A DNA stretch of 16,179 nt from the NCBI GenBank assembly GCA_050012295.1, contig JBEKHL010000036.1:1-16179 (forward strand), given 5' to 3'. Both the position numbers and the translations under genes were made by a program. Under the pieces are notes generated by a model, which had not been told where the DNA came from, ran no database searches, and worked only from the letters and a program-made list of their open reading frames with translations. Positions 1-7,569 of this stretch are shown one piece after another; the stretch's first letter is position 1, and every line of letters starts with the position of its first letter. Source of the DNA: UBA6186 sp050012295. GTDB taxonomy: Bacteria > Pseudomonadota > Gammaproteobacteria > UBA6186 > Azoamicaceae.

Positions 1-1294
1 CTAATGAAATTCTTTCTCTTTCTGCATCAATAGATAATACTACTGCTTCTATTTCTTGGCCCTTTTTATAGTTTCGCACCACTTGTTCAAAAGGTTCATC
101 CCAAGATAAATCTGATAAATGAATTAAAGCATCTATACCACTATCTAATCCAACAAAAATACCAAAATCAGTTATAGATTTAATTTTTCCAGTTATTTTA
201 TCACCTTTATTATGATCTCTAGCAAATAAACTCCATGGGTTATCTATACATTGCTTCATACCCAAAGATATTCTGCGACGTTCTTCATCGATCTCTATAA
301 CCATAACTTCTACTTCTGCTCCAAGTTGTACAGCTTTACTTGGGTGAATATTTTTATTGGTCCAATCAATCTCCGATACGTAAACTAAACCTTCTACACC
401 TTTATCGATTTCTACAAAACAACCATAATCAGTTATGTTAGTAACTTTACCGGTTAACTTTGTTCCAATTGTATATTTTTGTATAACTTCATTCCATGGA
501 TCTACTTGAAGTTGCTTTAACCCTAACGATACCCTTGGTTTTTCTTTATCAAACTTTAATACTTTAACAGAAATTTCTTGCCCAACCGAGACTATTTCAC
601 TTGGGTGCTTAACTCGTTTCCAAGCCATATCGGTTATATGCAACAAACCATCTAATCCACCTAAATCTATAAATGCTCCATAATCAACTAGATTTTTAAC
701 AATACCAGTAATTACTTGCCCTTCTTGTAAATTGTCGATTAAAAGTTTCCTTTCTTCGCTATTATCTTGTTCTAACACTAAACGCCTAGAAACAACTATA
801 TTGCTTCGTTTTTGATCAACTTTAATGATTCTAAACTCTAATTCTTGTCCTTCTAAATCAATATTTTCTCTAACTGGCTTAACGTCTACTAGAGAACCAG
901 GTAAAAATGCCTTCACTAAACCAATATCTACAGTAAAACCACCCCTAACCCTACTATTTACTAAGCCCTTTACTAATTTATTTTCTTTATAAAGAACCAC
1001 TAAATCTTCCCAAGCTTTAATCTTTTTAGCTTTTTCTCTAGAAAGGCGGGTTTCGCCCATACCGTCTTCTACTACTTCAACTACCACTTCTACTAAATCG
1101 CCAATACTAACTTCTAATTCTCCATTATCGTTAATAAATTGTTTAATAGGAACATAACTTTCTGATTTTAAGCCTGCATTTACAACAACACATTCTTTAC
1201 CAATATCTATGATTTCCCCAGTTAATAGGGCACCAGGATGAATTTTATCTGCAACACTTTCTTTAAACAATTTACCAAACTCAGATTCGGTCAT
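1..1294 (-). CDS. rpsA: 30S ribosomal protein S1 (C-terminal part beyond window)
   Basis: S1 binds mRNA on the small ribosomal subunit through repeated OB-fold S1 domains and helps start translation of poorly structured or weak-SD messages. The frame is open from an ATG at 1294 to the window edge, giving 431 codons. It begins MTESEFGKLFKES and contains landmarks shared with enterobacterial S1: GLKSES near residue 42, LSREKAKK, GGFTV, AFLPGSLVDV, DYGAFIDLGG, LLHITDMAWKRVKHPSEI, DYGCFVEI, ERRRISLGMKQC and DFGIFVGLDSGID. About five of the usual six S1 domains are visible; the last domain and stop lie beyond base 1. A GAGGT Shine-Dalgarno (complement of 1300-1304) sits 5 nt before the ATG and overlaps the stop of cmk, so the two are likely translationally coupled in the conserved cmk-rpsA operon. 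The close match to gammaproteobacterial S1 is the strongest taxonomic clue in the window. Confidence 0.97.
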   Translation of the reverse strand, partial: MTESEFGKLFKESVADKIHPGALLTGEIIDIGKECVVVNAGLKSESYVPIKQFINDNGELEVSIGDLVEVVVEVVEDGMGETRLSREKAKKIKAWEDLVVLYKENKLVKGLVNSRVRGGFTVDIGLVKAFLPGSLVDVKPVRENIDLEGQELEFRIIKVDQKRSNIVVSRRLVLEQDNSEERKLLIDNLQEGQVITGIVKNLVDYGAFIDLGGLDGLLHITDMAWKRVKHPSEIVSVGQEISVKVLKFDKEKPRVSLGLKQLQVDPWNEVIQKYTIGTKLTGKVTNITDYGCFVEIDKGVEGLVYVSEIDWTNKNIHPSKAVQLGAEVEVMVIEIDEERRRISLGMKQCIDNPWSLFARDHNKGDKITGKIKSITDFGIFVGLDSGIDALIHLSDLSWDEPFEQVVRNYKKGQEIEAVVLSIDAERERISL

Positions 1295-1302
1295 ATTTTA
1301 CC

Positions 1303-2034
1303 TCAAACAATCAGAATAACTTTGTCCATTACCATAGCAAATACTTCATTAATTGTCATTGCTGTAGTATCTATTAATATTGCATCCTGAGCTGGCCTTA
1401 AGTTAGCAACAGAACGTTGCATATCTCGCGAATCCCGCTCGGACACTTCCCCAATAAGGTTATGTAGCTTAACATCAACTCCCATATCCTTCAACTGTAG
1501 ATAACGTCTATTAGCACGAATTTTTACATCTGCTTCTAAAAAAAACTTTAATATAGCATCAGGAAAAACTACCGTCCCCATATCTCGCCCATCTGCTACT
1601 AAACCAGGTGCCTTTAAAAATCCTCGTTGCTTAACTAACAAAGCGGTTCTAACTTTAGAGAAAACAGCTAACTTTGAAGCTAGATTACCACAATTTTCGC
1701 TTCTAATAAATTGAGTTATATCTTGCTTAACCTGATTAAAATTATTAATAAAAATTTTATCTTGTATAAATTCAACCTGTAAATTAACTGCTAGTTCCTC
1801 TAAAAGATCTTCTTTTAAATTAATTTTTTCTAAATTTATTGACTCTAATGGAAATTCTTTTGTTGACTGTAAAACATACAGATATGTTAGCACCCTATAT
1901 AACGCTCCACTATCTAAAAAATGCCAGCCTAATTTTTCTGCCAACATGTTACTAATGGTTCCCTTGCCAGAGCCAGAAGGACCATCGATAGTTATTACTG
2001 GATAACTTAAAGATTTTTTTGAATTACTATACAT
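1303..2034 (-). CDS. cmk: Cytidylate kinase (CMP/dCMP kinase)
   Basis: Transfers phosphate from ATP to CMP or dCMP in pyrimidine nucleotide salvage and synthesis, in the cytoplasm. The 243-residue product from the ATG at 2034 has the P-loop GPSGSGKG (residues 18-25), the family signature GRDMGTVVFPDA, and the lid region RDSRDMQRSVANLRPAQDA near the C-terminus. The enterobacterial enzyme is 227 residues, so this length fits. The open frame continues upstream to 2193, but those 53 residues match nothing in the family and would overlap the divergent neighbour, so I chose the ATG twelve codons before the first core strand (PVITIDGPSG). No good Shine-Dalgarno precedes it. The stop is 8 nt upstream of the rpsA start. 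The operon arrangement and motifs make the identification secure; the exact start is less so. Confidence 0.95.
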   Translation of the reverse strand: MYSNSKKSLSYPVITIDGPSGSGKGTISNMLAEKLGWHFLDSGALYRVLTYLYVLQSTKEFPLESINLEKINLKEDLLEELAVNLQVEFIQDKIFINNFNQVKQDITQFIRSENCGNLASKLAVFSKVRTALLVKQRGFLKAPGLVADGRDMGTVVFPDAILKFFLEADVKIRANRRYLQLKDMGVDVKLHNLIGEVSERDSRDMQRSVANLRPAQDAILIDTTAMTINEVFAMVMDKVILIV

Positions 2035-2050
2035 TACAACTATACTACTA

Positions 2051-2094
2051 GTTCTTAAAATTAATTTATATAGTTTTTTTACAATATTAAGAAC
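2051..2094. repeat. Inverted repeat in the cmk/receiver intergenic region
   Basis: GTTCTTAA (2051-2058) and TTAAGAAC (2087-2094) are perfect 8-bp inverted arms separated by 28 bp of very AT-rich DNA. They lie in the 76-bp gap between the divergent cmk start and the receiver gene. The arms could be paired operator half-sites for a dimeric regulator acting on one or both promoters. The spacing is long for a stable hairpin. In such AT-rich DNA chance is possible. Confidence 0.3.
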
Positions 2095-2110
2095 ATGGCT
2101 TACATTATAA

Positions 2111-3175
2111 ATGATTTCATATAAAAAATTTTTGCAGTTGGTTAAAACTGCAATTTTATTAGAAATATTTATTGGCTCAAATAGTGGAATCACATATCTA
2201 ATAATAAAATCTAAACAAACAGAACAAGCAGCTTGTATTAATCCATCTATAAATTTTCTTATTAATATTGCCTTTGCTGTACCACTTAGCTTGATATTTT
2301 ATCTTACATATAAAGTAATCATTAGATTCAGAAAAGATACCAACAAACAATCCATACCAGAAGAAGTCTATTCAAATATTTCTAGTAAAATGCGTAATCC
2401 TTTACAAGAAATATCTTATGCAATAGAAGCTTTATCAATCAATCCTATACCATCTACCGAAGAATTAGAATCAATTAAAACTATTATTAATAATGCCGCT
2501 AAACAACTGGAATTAACTGCCGATGAATTGTTAAGATTATCTAAAACAATAAATAATCCATCTACTATACAAAATATTCAACATTGCTCTAGCTTTATAG
2601 ATATTGCCACTAAAAAATTACGTATATTGGTTGTAGATGATAGTTTAGTAAATATAAAACTTATGCATACTCTTCTTACAAAGTTAGGTCATATAGTAAT
2701 TACTGCTAATAATGGACAAGAAGCTGTTAATATTATTAGTAGCACTCCAACACTTGATTGTGATCTAATATTTATGGATATAGAAATGCCTGTTATGGAT
2801 GGTTTAGAGGCAACTCGTCGTATAAGAACTACTTTTAATGATAATGCTTTACCAATAATAGCTTGTACTAGTAATGGAGCAACTCAAGATTTACATAATT
2901 TCAAAAAAATTGGGATAAATAACCATATTTTAAAACCAGTAACAGAAAAAAAAATAACTTTAGCTATACAAAACATTTTTATTAATAAGCCAAGAGCACA
3001 AAGCATAGAGTTATCTTTTCAAACTAAACCTCAACACAATAGTCTGTTGCAAATATATCCTCATTTACGTCATTCTCATTCACATCCACCATCTATAGCA
3101 ACAGTATCTTCCACCGAAAGCTCCGATCCGGAACCAACTACATTACACATGCCACCAAAAAATTTGTTACATTAA
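2111..3175 (+). CDS. Membrane-anchored receiver-domain protein with degenerate histidine-kinase dimerisation motif
   Basis: A 354-residue protein. Two hydrophobic segments (about residues 7-32 and 46-71) suggest a membrane anchor. Residues 86-145 resemble a HisKA dimerisation helix hairpin: NISSKMRNPLQ aligns with the H-box NMSHEIRTPLN, which places Ser92 where the phospho-accepting His should be. No HATPase (N, G1, F, G2 box) domain follows. Residues 170-290 are a receiver domain with all key residues: the acidic pair D176/D177, phospho-acceptor D223 in FMDIEMPVMDG, switch T253 and K275 in LKPV. The tail (about 295-354) is low complexity with HSHSH, and no DNA-binding domain is visible. The protein therefore cannot autophosphorylate by the usual route but could receive phosphate, acting as a phosphate sink or a scaffold for another kinase. 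The family is recognised from motifs; the role is inferred. It lies 76 bp from divergent cmk and 2 bp from the convergent ankyrin gene. Confidence 0.8.
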   Translation: MISYKKFLQLVKTAILLEIFIGSNSGITYLIIKSKQTEQAACINPSINFLINIAFAVPLSLIFYLTYKVIIRFRKDTNKQSIPEEVYSNISSKMRNPLQEISYAIEALSINPIPSTEELESIKTIINNAAKQLELTADELLRLSKTINNPSTIQNIQHCSSFIDIATKKLRILVVDDSLVNIKLMHTLLTKLGHIVITANNGQEAVNIISSTPTLDCDLIFMDIEMPVMDGLEATRRIRTTFNDNALPIIACTSNGATQDLHNFKKIGINNHILKPVTEKKITLAIQNIFINKPRAQSIELSFQTKPQHNSLLQIYPHLRHSHSHPPSIATVSSTESSDPEPTTLHMPPKNLLH

Positions 3176-3177
3176 TA

Positions 3178-6100
3178 CTATTTTTTTCTTTTAGGTTCGG
3201 GCCTTTGTAGCTTCTGAGGCATTGGCTCCATAACCCCATTTAGAGTAAGATCTGATGAAGTGTCCAATTTCAATGGATTGCTTGTTGTGGTTTTTTGTGT
3301 AGGCCATGATTTTTCCACAGAACTTAATACACTTTCTGGGAACATGTCCCTTACTGTTTGGTTAAAAGAAGTTCTAGCAATTTTTCGTATAGTTGGATCT
3401 ACACCTCTTGCTGTTAAATTATTAATTACTTGAACATACCTTTTCTCATCTTCTTCGTTGATACTGTTTCTTGCTGGTGCATTAATAACAGCCAAATGTA
3501 ATGGGGTTTGACCATTCTTATCTTTAACATCTAGTTTTGCTTTATGTTCCAAAAGCATTGCAACTACTTCTGGCTCTCCTGCTTCAGCAGCAAAATGTAA
3601 AGCTGTTTTATTATTAGCATCTTTAGCATCAACTTGTACCCCTTTTTCTAAAAGGTTTTTAATAATATCTACCCTTCCTTTTTTTGCAGCGAAATGCAAC
3701 ACTTTTGTTAAACAATTAATTCTAGCATTTTCTTCTTCTACATTTTTCTGACGCCAACCCCCAAACATTATAGGTTTGTTTAAACCTATTACGTATTCCA
3801 CTAATTCACCAACTATTTCCACATGTTCATTTTCAACAGCTGTTTGTAAAAGATCATTAATATTTTCTAACACTGCCCCATGTTTTAACAGAAGATTAAA
3901 TATTTCTACATTTCCTGTTCCTACAGCAACCCTTAAAATTGATCTATGATCTGGTGGGGATGAAGCATCAACATTTATATTTATATTTCCTCTGCGTGTT
4001 GAACTTCTAAAAAATTCTTCAACTGTACCAGTAGATTCACTTTCAACTGCCAGGTATAAGGCCGTTTTACCATCTTTATTTTTAATATTAATTGTTTCTT
4101 CGGTCATTAACCCTAATAAAGCATCAACTACTTCTCTACGGTCATTTTTAGCGGCTATATGTAAAGCCGTTTCGCCATTATTATTTGTAGTATCTATTTT
4201 TACCCCGGAACTTGAAAGTGATATAACTATGTCTGTGTGTCCATTTCTAGCGGCTATATGTAAAGCCGTTTCTTGTCTTTTATTTGTAGTATTTATATCC
4301 ATCCTTCCTTTTGCTAAAATGACTTCAACTATGTCTATGTGCCCATTTTTAGCAGCTAAATGTAAAGCCGTTTCGCCATCATTATTTTTAGCTTGTGCAT
4401 GCACCGGCATTTTAAAAAGTTCTTCAACTATTGCTAGATGCCCATTTTTAGCAGCTAAATGTAAAGCCGTTTCGCCATTATTATTTTTAGCATTAACGTC
4501 TACATCAACATTTATTTCCCCATTAATATATAAAAAATTCTTAACTGCATCTAAATCTCCTGTTTCTGCAAAATCGTGCAAAAATTTTTCGCCATTGGTA
4601 GCTACCACTTCATGTCCCGCTTCTAACATGCTCATCAACTCTCTAGTAAGATCTTGCATAGCTTCTTGGTCTTCCTTAATTATTACTTCTTCTGTTTCTC
4701 CATATTCTTCTGTTTCTCCATCTAATTGTAATGCTCCCAATACTAATTCTTGTGAACTTACAGATTGAAAAATACTCGAGTCGTCACTAAAAGCTAAGTT
4801 CATGGGATTCGGAAACGATGCTATAGCTGGCACAGATTGCTGGTCTTGCGTTAGCCCAAGTGATTTTTTTTCAATAACTTCACTCATACCATAAGCAGTT
4901 TTTTTTAATGTTCTATAAAATCTATTAGTAAATTCTGTTATTTTAATAGATAATTCTTTGTTTAAAGTAGCTCTACTGTCATCATCTGGAGCATTAGACA
5001 TAAGTTGATAATTAACAAAATCTATTTGATCACCATAGCAATCTCTATGAGCAGCTATAGCATTACTCAATAATTTTCTAACATGATCATTTATTATATT
5101 TGCTTGGGCTATAGGATTTATTGGTAAAACATGCATTATTGGTATAACGGCCCCATGTGAGACTGAAGCTAAAGTTGCAGCCACTACTATTAATGAAGCA
5201 CTCATAGCAATTTTTGCTAAATGTTCTTTATAAGCACCTTCCAAACCAGAGTTTATTTTAAGTAAAGTAGTTGGCATCAATTTATGCGGCATATATGCAC
5301 CAAGATCTGTAACTCCTGTTTGTTGTACCGCATCACCACCAACCATAGTCTTATAACATTCTATTGTAATAGGAGCTAGTTGTTCTAAAATAGCTAATGT
5401 TTGAATAAAATTATTTCTAGTTTCAGTTTTAATTCCTGCAGAATTAGTAGTTGTTACAGTAAATTTTTTTATACTAGCAAGCTGATTATTTGGTATTTTG
5501 TCTAAATCAGCTTTAGTTTGCCGAAAATAGTCAGTTGCCAATTGTTGAATTCTACTTACATATTGCCTTGGATCAGCCGTTAAAAGTTTTTTGCTTTTTT
5601 TGCCATTTTCTAATTCATATTGAATTTGCGCTTCAATATTTTCTTGTAGTTTCTTTTGAAATTCATCGTTTGACAATGCAGCGCTTGCGTTAGCCGCTTG
5701 ATAAGTTGCTAGTTCATTAATTAACATTTGCGCTAAAGCACCACCTGTACCCTGACCACCAACATTTATACTAACAGCTTCTTGTTTGTCTGACGGAACT
5801 GTTGCTTTAAAATCAGCTATAATATTGTTTAAATTACTAAATATAGTTTGTTTATGTTGAACAAATCTTCTATGTGGTGTATCTTTTTCCATGTCTATCA
5901 TTTCTTTACCTAAACTATAGCCTTTAAATACTATTTTTAAATCTAATGATTCTTTAGGATCCTTAGGAACTAAAACGAAACCATGACACCCAGATTCATT
6001 AATTAAATTTTTTACTGTATAAAAACATTTTTTACCATCAGCCTCTAATATTTGTATACTATCTCCATCTTTCCAATCAAACCTAGCCAATTTCTTGAAT

Positions 6101-7389
6101 AGATATTCATTAGCTGCAAATATTTGTTTTTTTAAATCACCTTTGTTTTGCCAAGCTTCAATATTTGTAATCGTTAAAGCAACTTCTAAATCTTTTTTAA
6201 AATCATCGTTAGCTTTAAATCTAGCAGGGACTACAGAGTCCCATCTTTTTGGTATTACTCTTTTTATATGACGCACAACTTCATTAAATGTTCCGTCTCT
6301 GGTCGTCTTTTTAATTCTTTCCCATACTCTAGGATCAATATTAATTTCTTTTCGTAATTGTTGAATTTGTTGGTGTTCCACACCAAGATCTTTTTGGTCA
6401 TCAGTTATACCACAATATATTAATAAATTTTCTATAAACCGATTATTAAACCATTTTGTATCTGAATGTGATAAAATACCAATCATTAACATACGTAAAT
6501 CATCTAGAGTAAGCGCATCTTTTTTTAACTCATATCGTTTAACTAAAAAATCAACTCTCTCATCACCAAGGGTTTCTTTGATTCTGGCTATTTGCTTAGG
6601 GTTTAATTTATAATTTTGGTTAGAATCAATTGCATCTCTAAAAAGAGCTAGAAGATTATCGTCTCTACTTCTATTTTGCACAGTTAAATCGTCAAAATTT
6701 TGTTTTTGTCGTTCTCGCCTTCGTATATTTGCATCATTTGGACTAGATAATCCCGTAACCAAGCCTGCTGCTATTGGTATTACTTGATTTTGCAACGCTC
6801 CATTATTAGGTGCTTTCTTTAACTTATTTTTTAAAAAATTCGCTAAAGTATATAAACTAGTGATATCTACATCACCCACTATGGATGCTGCAAAAGAGAT
6901 ACCGTCATTTAAAATAGAGCCATCTTCAAAAGTATCAAACCCTGATGTAATAACATGCTCTTGTTTAGTAAGATCTGTAAATGTTCCAGTAAGACTAGCT
7001 TTGGTACTCTCGTCTTCTGAACTATTCGCTACGCTAGTAAACCCAGCTGGTAGCCCTGTAAATTGAGCTGCAATCTCAATATTTTCTAAAGTAGAACTAT
7101 TTGTAACGCTATCTGTAAAGCCACCACCCGCAGACCTATCAACTATAGGACTACCTCCGTTACTACGTAATCCTTCTAGCATTTTTAATAATTCATCGTT
7201 TGGCGCGTCTGGGTGTTCTATGAGAGATAACATTGTAGTCATTAATTGAAGATTTGAACTATTGTTGGTAAGAAATCGTGTAAATCTGTCAACTGATTCT
7301 TGTTGATCTTGACTAAGATCTGACCGGGAAACAACCGGTACACCACCATTATTAGCTTCACCTTCCGGTGATTTAAAGTCTCCTGACAT
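3178..7389 (-). CDS. Giant ankyrin-repeat protein with a lipase-like domain lacking the catalytic serine; candidate secreted effector
   Basis: A 1403-residue protein from the ATG at 7389; a TTG 13 codons upstream is the alternative start. The N-terminal 470 residues are not recognised. Residues about 484-703 resemble a class 3 lipase fold: a strand LKIVFKGY like IVVAFRGT, then VGGQGTGGALAQ (543-554) aligning with the nucleophile elbow VTGHSLGGALAQ, then GGDAVQQTG (684-692), which resembles the strand carrying the acidic residue. Gly547 sits where the nucleophilic Ser is expected, so classical hydrolase activity is unlikely. A hydrophobic stretch (about 729-757) may be membrane-active. An acidic GETEEYGETEE segment lies near residue 891. 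About ten ankyrin repeats span 934-1337, the first ones close to consensus (NGETALHLAAKNGH). The C-terminus is basic (PKRKK). No signal peptide is visible. Ankyrin proteins of intracellular gammaproteobacteria are often type IV-secreted effectors; that role here is inference. Confidence 0.8.
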   Translation of the reverse strand: MSGDFKSPEGEANNGGVPVVSRSDLSQDQQESVDRFTRFLTNNSSNLQLMTTMLSLIEHPDAPNDELLKMLEGLRSNGGSPIVDRSAGGGFTDSVTNSSTLENIEIAAQFTGLPAGFTSVANSSEDESTKASLTGTFTDLTKQEHVITSGFDTFEDGSILNDGISFAASIVGDVDITSLYTLANFLKNKLKKAPNNGALQNQVIPIAAGLVTGLSSPNDANIRRRERQKQNFDDLTVQNRSRDDNLLALFRDAIDSNQNYKLNPKQIARIKETLGDERVDFLVKRYELKKDALTLDDLRMLMIGILSHSDTKWFNNRFIENLLIYCGITDDQKDLGVEHQQIQQLRKEINIDPRVWERIKKTTRDGTFNEVVRHIKRVIPKRWDSVVPARFKANDDFKKDLEVALTITNIEAWQNKGDLKKQIFAANEYLFKKLARFDWKDGDSIQILEADGKKCFYTVKNLINESGCHGFVLVPKDPKESLDLKIVFKGYSLGKEMIDMEKDTPHRRFVQHKQTIFSNLNNIIADFKATVPSDKQEAVSINVGGQGTGGALAQMLINELATYQAANASAALSNDEFQKKLQENIEAQIQYELENGKKSKKLLTADPRQYVSRIQQLATDYFRQTKADLDKIPNNQLASIKKFTVTTTNSAGIKTETRNNFIQTLAILEQLAPITIECYKTMVGGDAVQQTGVTDLGAYMPHKLMPTTLLKINSGLEGAYKEHLAKIAMSASLIVVAATLASVSHGAVIPIMHVLPINPIAQANIINDHVRKLLSNAIAAHRDCYGDQIDFVNYQLMSNAPDDDSRATLNKELSIKITEFTNRFYRTLKKTAYGMSEVIEKKSLGLTQDQQSVPAIASFPNPMNLAFSDDSSIFQSVSSQELVLGALQLDGETEEYGETEEVIIKEDQEAMQDLTRELMSMLEAGHEVVATNGEKFLHDFAETGDLDAVKNFLYINGEINVDVDVNAKNNNGETALHLAAKNGHLAIVEELFKMPVHAQAKNNDGETALHLAAKNGHIDIVEVILAKGRMDINTTNKRQETALHIAARNGHTDIVISLSSSGVKIDTTNNNGETALHIAAKNDRREVVDALLGLMTEETINIKNKDGKTALYLAVESESTGTVEEFFRSSTRRGNININVDASSPPDHRSILRVAVGTGNVEIFNLLLKHGAVLENINDLLQTAVENEHVEIVGELVEYVIGLNKPIMFGGWRQKNVEEENARINCLTKVLHFAAKKGRVDIIKNLLEKGVQVDAKDANNKTALHFAAEAGEPEVVAMLLEHKAKLDVKDKNGQTPLHLAVINAPARNSINEEDEKRYVQVINNLTARGVDPTIRKIARTSFNQTVRDMFPESVLSSVEKSWPTQKTTTSNPLKLDTSSDLTLNGVMEPMPQKLQRPEPKRKK
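4130..4500 (-). repeat. Near-identical 99-102 bp DNA repeats encoding ankyrin units
   Basis: Within the ankyrin gene the string gtaaagccgtttc (plus-strand sense) recurs at 4161, 4260, 4362 and 4461, giving periods of 99, 102 and 99 bp, which is 33-34 codons or one ankyrin unit. Flanking bases such as ccatttttagc and ttatttttagc also recur. Later units of the same protein (encoded at 3200-4100) are much more diverged. Conservation at the DNA level suggests recent tandem duplication or gene conversion of these four units. Confidence 0.85.
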
Positions 7390-7422
7390 GTTTAAATTCC
7401 ATACAATGACTATACCAATAGC

Positions 7423-7438
7423 ACTCAAAATTTAGAGT
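7423..7438. promoter_or_regulatory. Imperfect palindrome upstream of the ankyrin gene, possible operator
   Basis: ACTCTAAATTTTGAGT (minus-strand sense) is a 16-bp palindrome with 7 of 8 pairs matching. It lies 34-49 nt upstream of the chosen ATG and just downstream of the AT-rich -10-like tract. That would be a natural operator position, or a small hairpin in the leader. Low certainty, since AT-rich palindromes arise by chance. Confidence 0.3.
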
Positions 7439-7451
7439 GATAATGTATAAT

Positions 7452-7479
7452 ATAATATGTTTTCTATTACATTGATTAA
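7452..7479 (-). promoter_or_regulatory. Weak sigma70-like promoter candidate for the ankyrin gene
   Basis: On the minus strand TTAATC (7474-7479) and TATTAT (7452-7457) are separated by 16 bp, about 60 bp upstream of the ATG at 7389. Several overlapping -10-like hexamers occur in the same tract, so the exact box is uncertain. The 180-bp gap after lipA is the only sizeable space for a promoter for this long gene. Confidence 0.3.
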
Positions 7480-7534
7480 TGCTTAACTAAAAAACTACCA
7501 ACATTAGTGCTATTTATTATTAAATGCCCGAAAC

Positions 7535-7557
7535 ACAGCAAATATTTCATTTGCTGT
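7535..7557 (-). terminator. Hairpin after lipA, possible terminator or 3'-end stabiliser
   Basis: Twelve nucleotides beyond the lipA stop, acagcaaat (minus strand 7557-7549) pairs perfectly with atttgctgt (7543-7535) around a 5-nt loop, a 9-bp stem. The following bases contain only a short T run (GTTTCGGG), so it is not a textbook intrinsic terminator. Its place at the end of the rlpA-dacA-lipB-lipA operon supports a transcript-end role. Confidence 0.5.
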
Positions 7558-7569
7558 AGCTAAACTCAA

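Noticed and set aside
2035..2193. Longer N-terminus for cmk
   Set aside because: The 53 extra residues match nothing in the kinase family and would overlap the start of the divergent receiver gene.
4130..4500. Regular repeats that could suggest a CRISPR array
   Set aside because: The period is 99-102 bp, the whole unit is coding and in frame, and there are no unique spacers.
4229..4768. Open frame of 179 codons on the plus strand with repeats such as CPFLAAKCKAVSP
   Set aside because: It is the antisense of the ankyrin repeats; its periodicity follows from the repeats on the minus strand, and it resembles no family.
6860..7066. Open frame of 68 codons on the plus strand
   Set aside because: It lies wholly inside the ankyrin gene in antisense, with no ribosome binding site or recognisable domain.
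7390..7428. TTG start 13 codons upstream for the ankyrin protein
   Set aside because: The ATG at 7389 is a better start; the TTG falls inside the palindrome and has no Shine-Dalgarno. It is not fully excluded.
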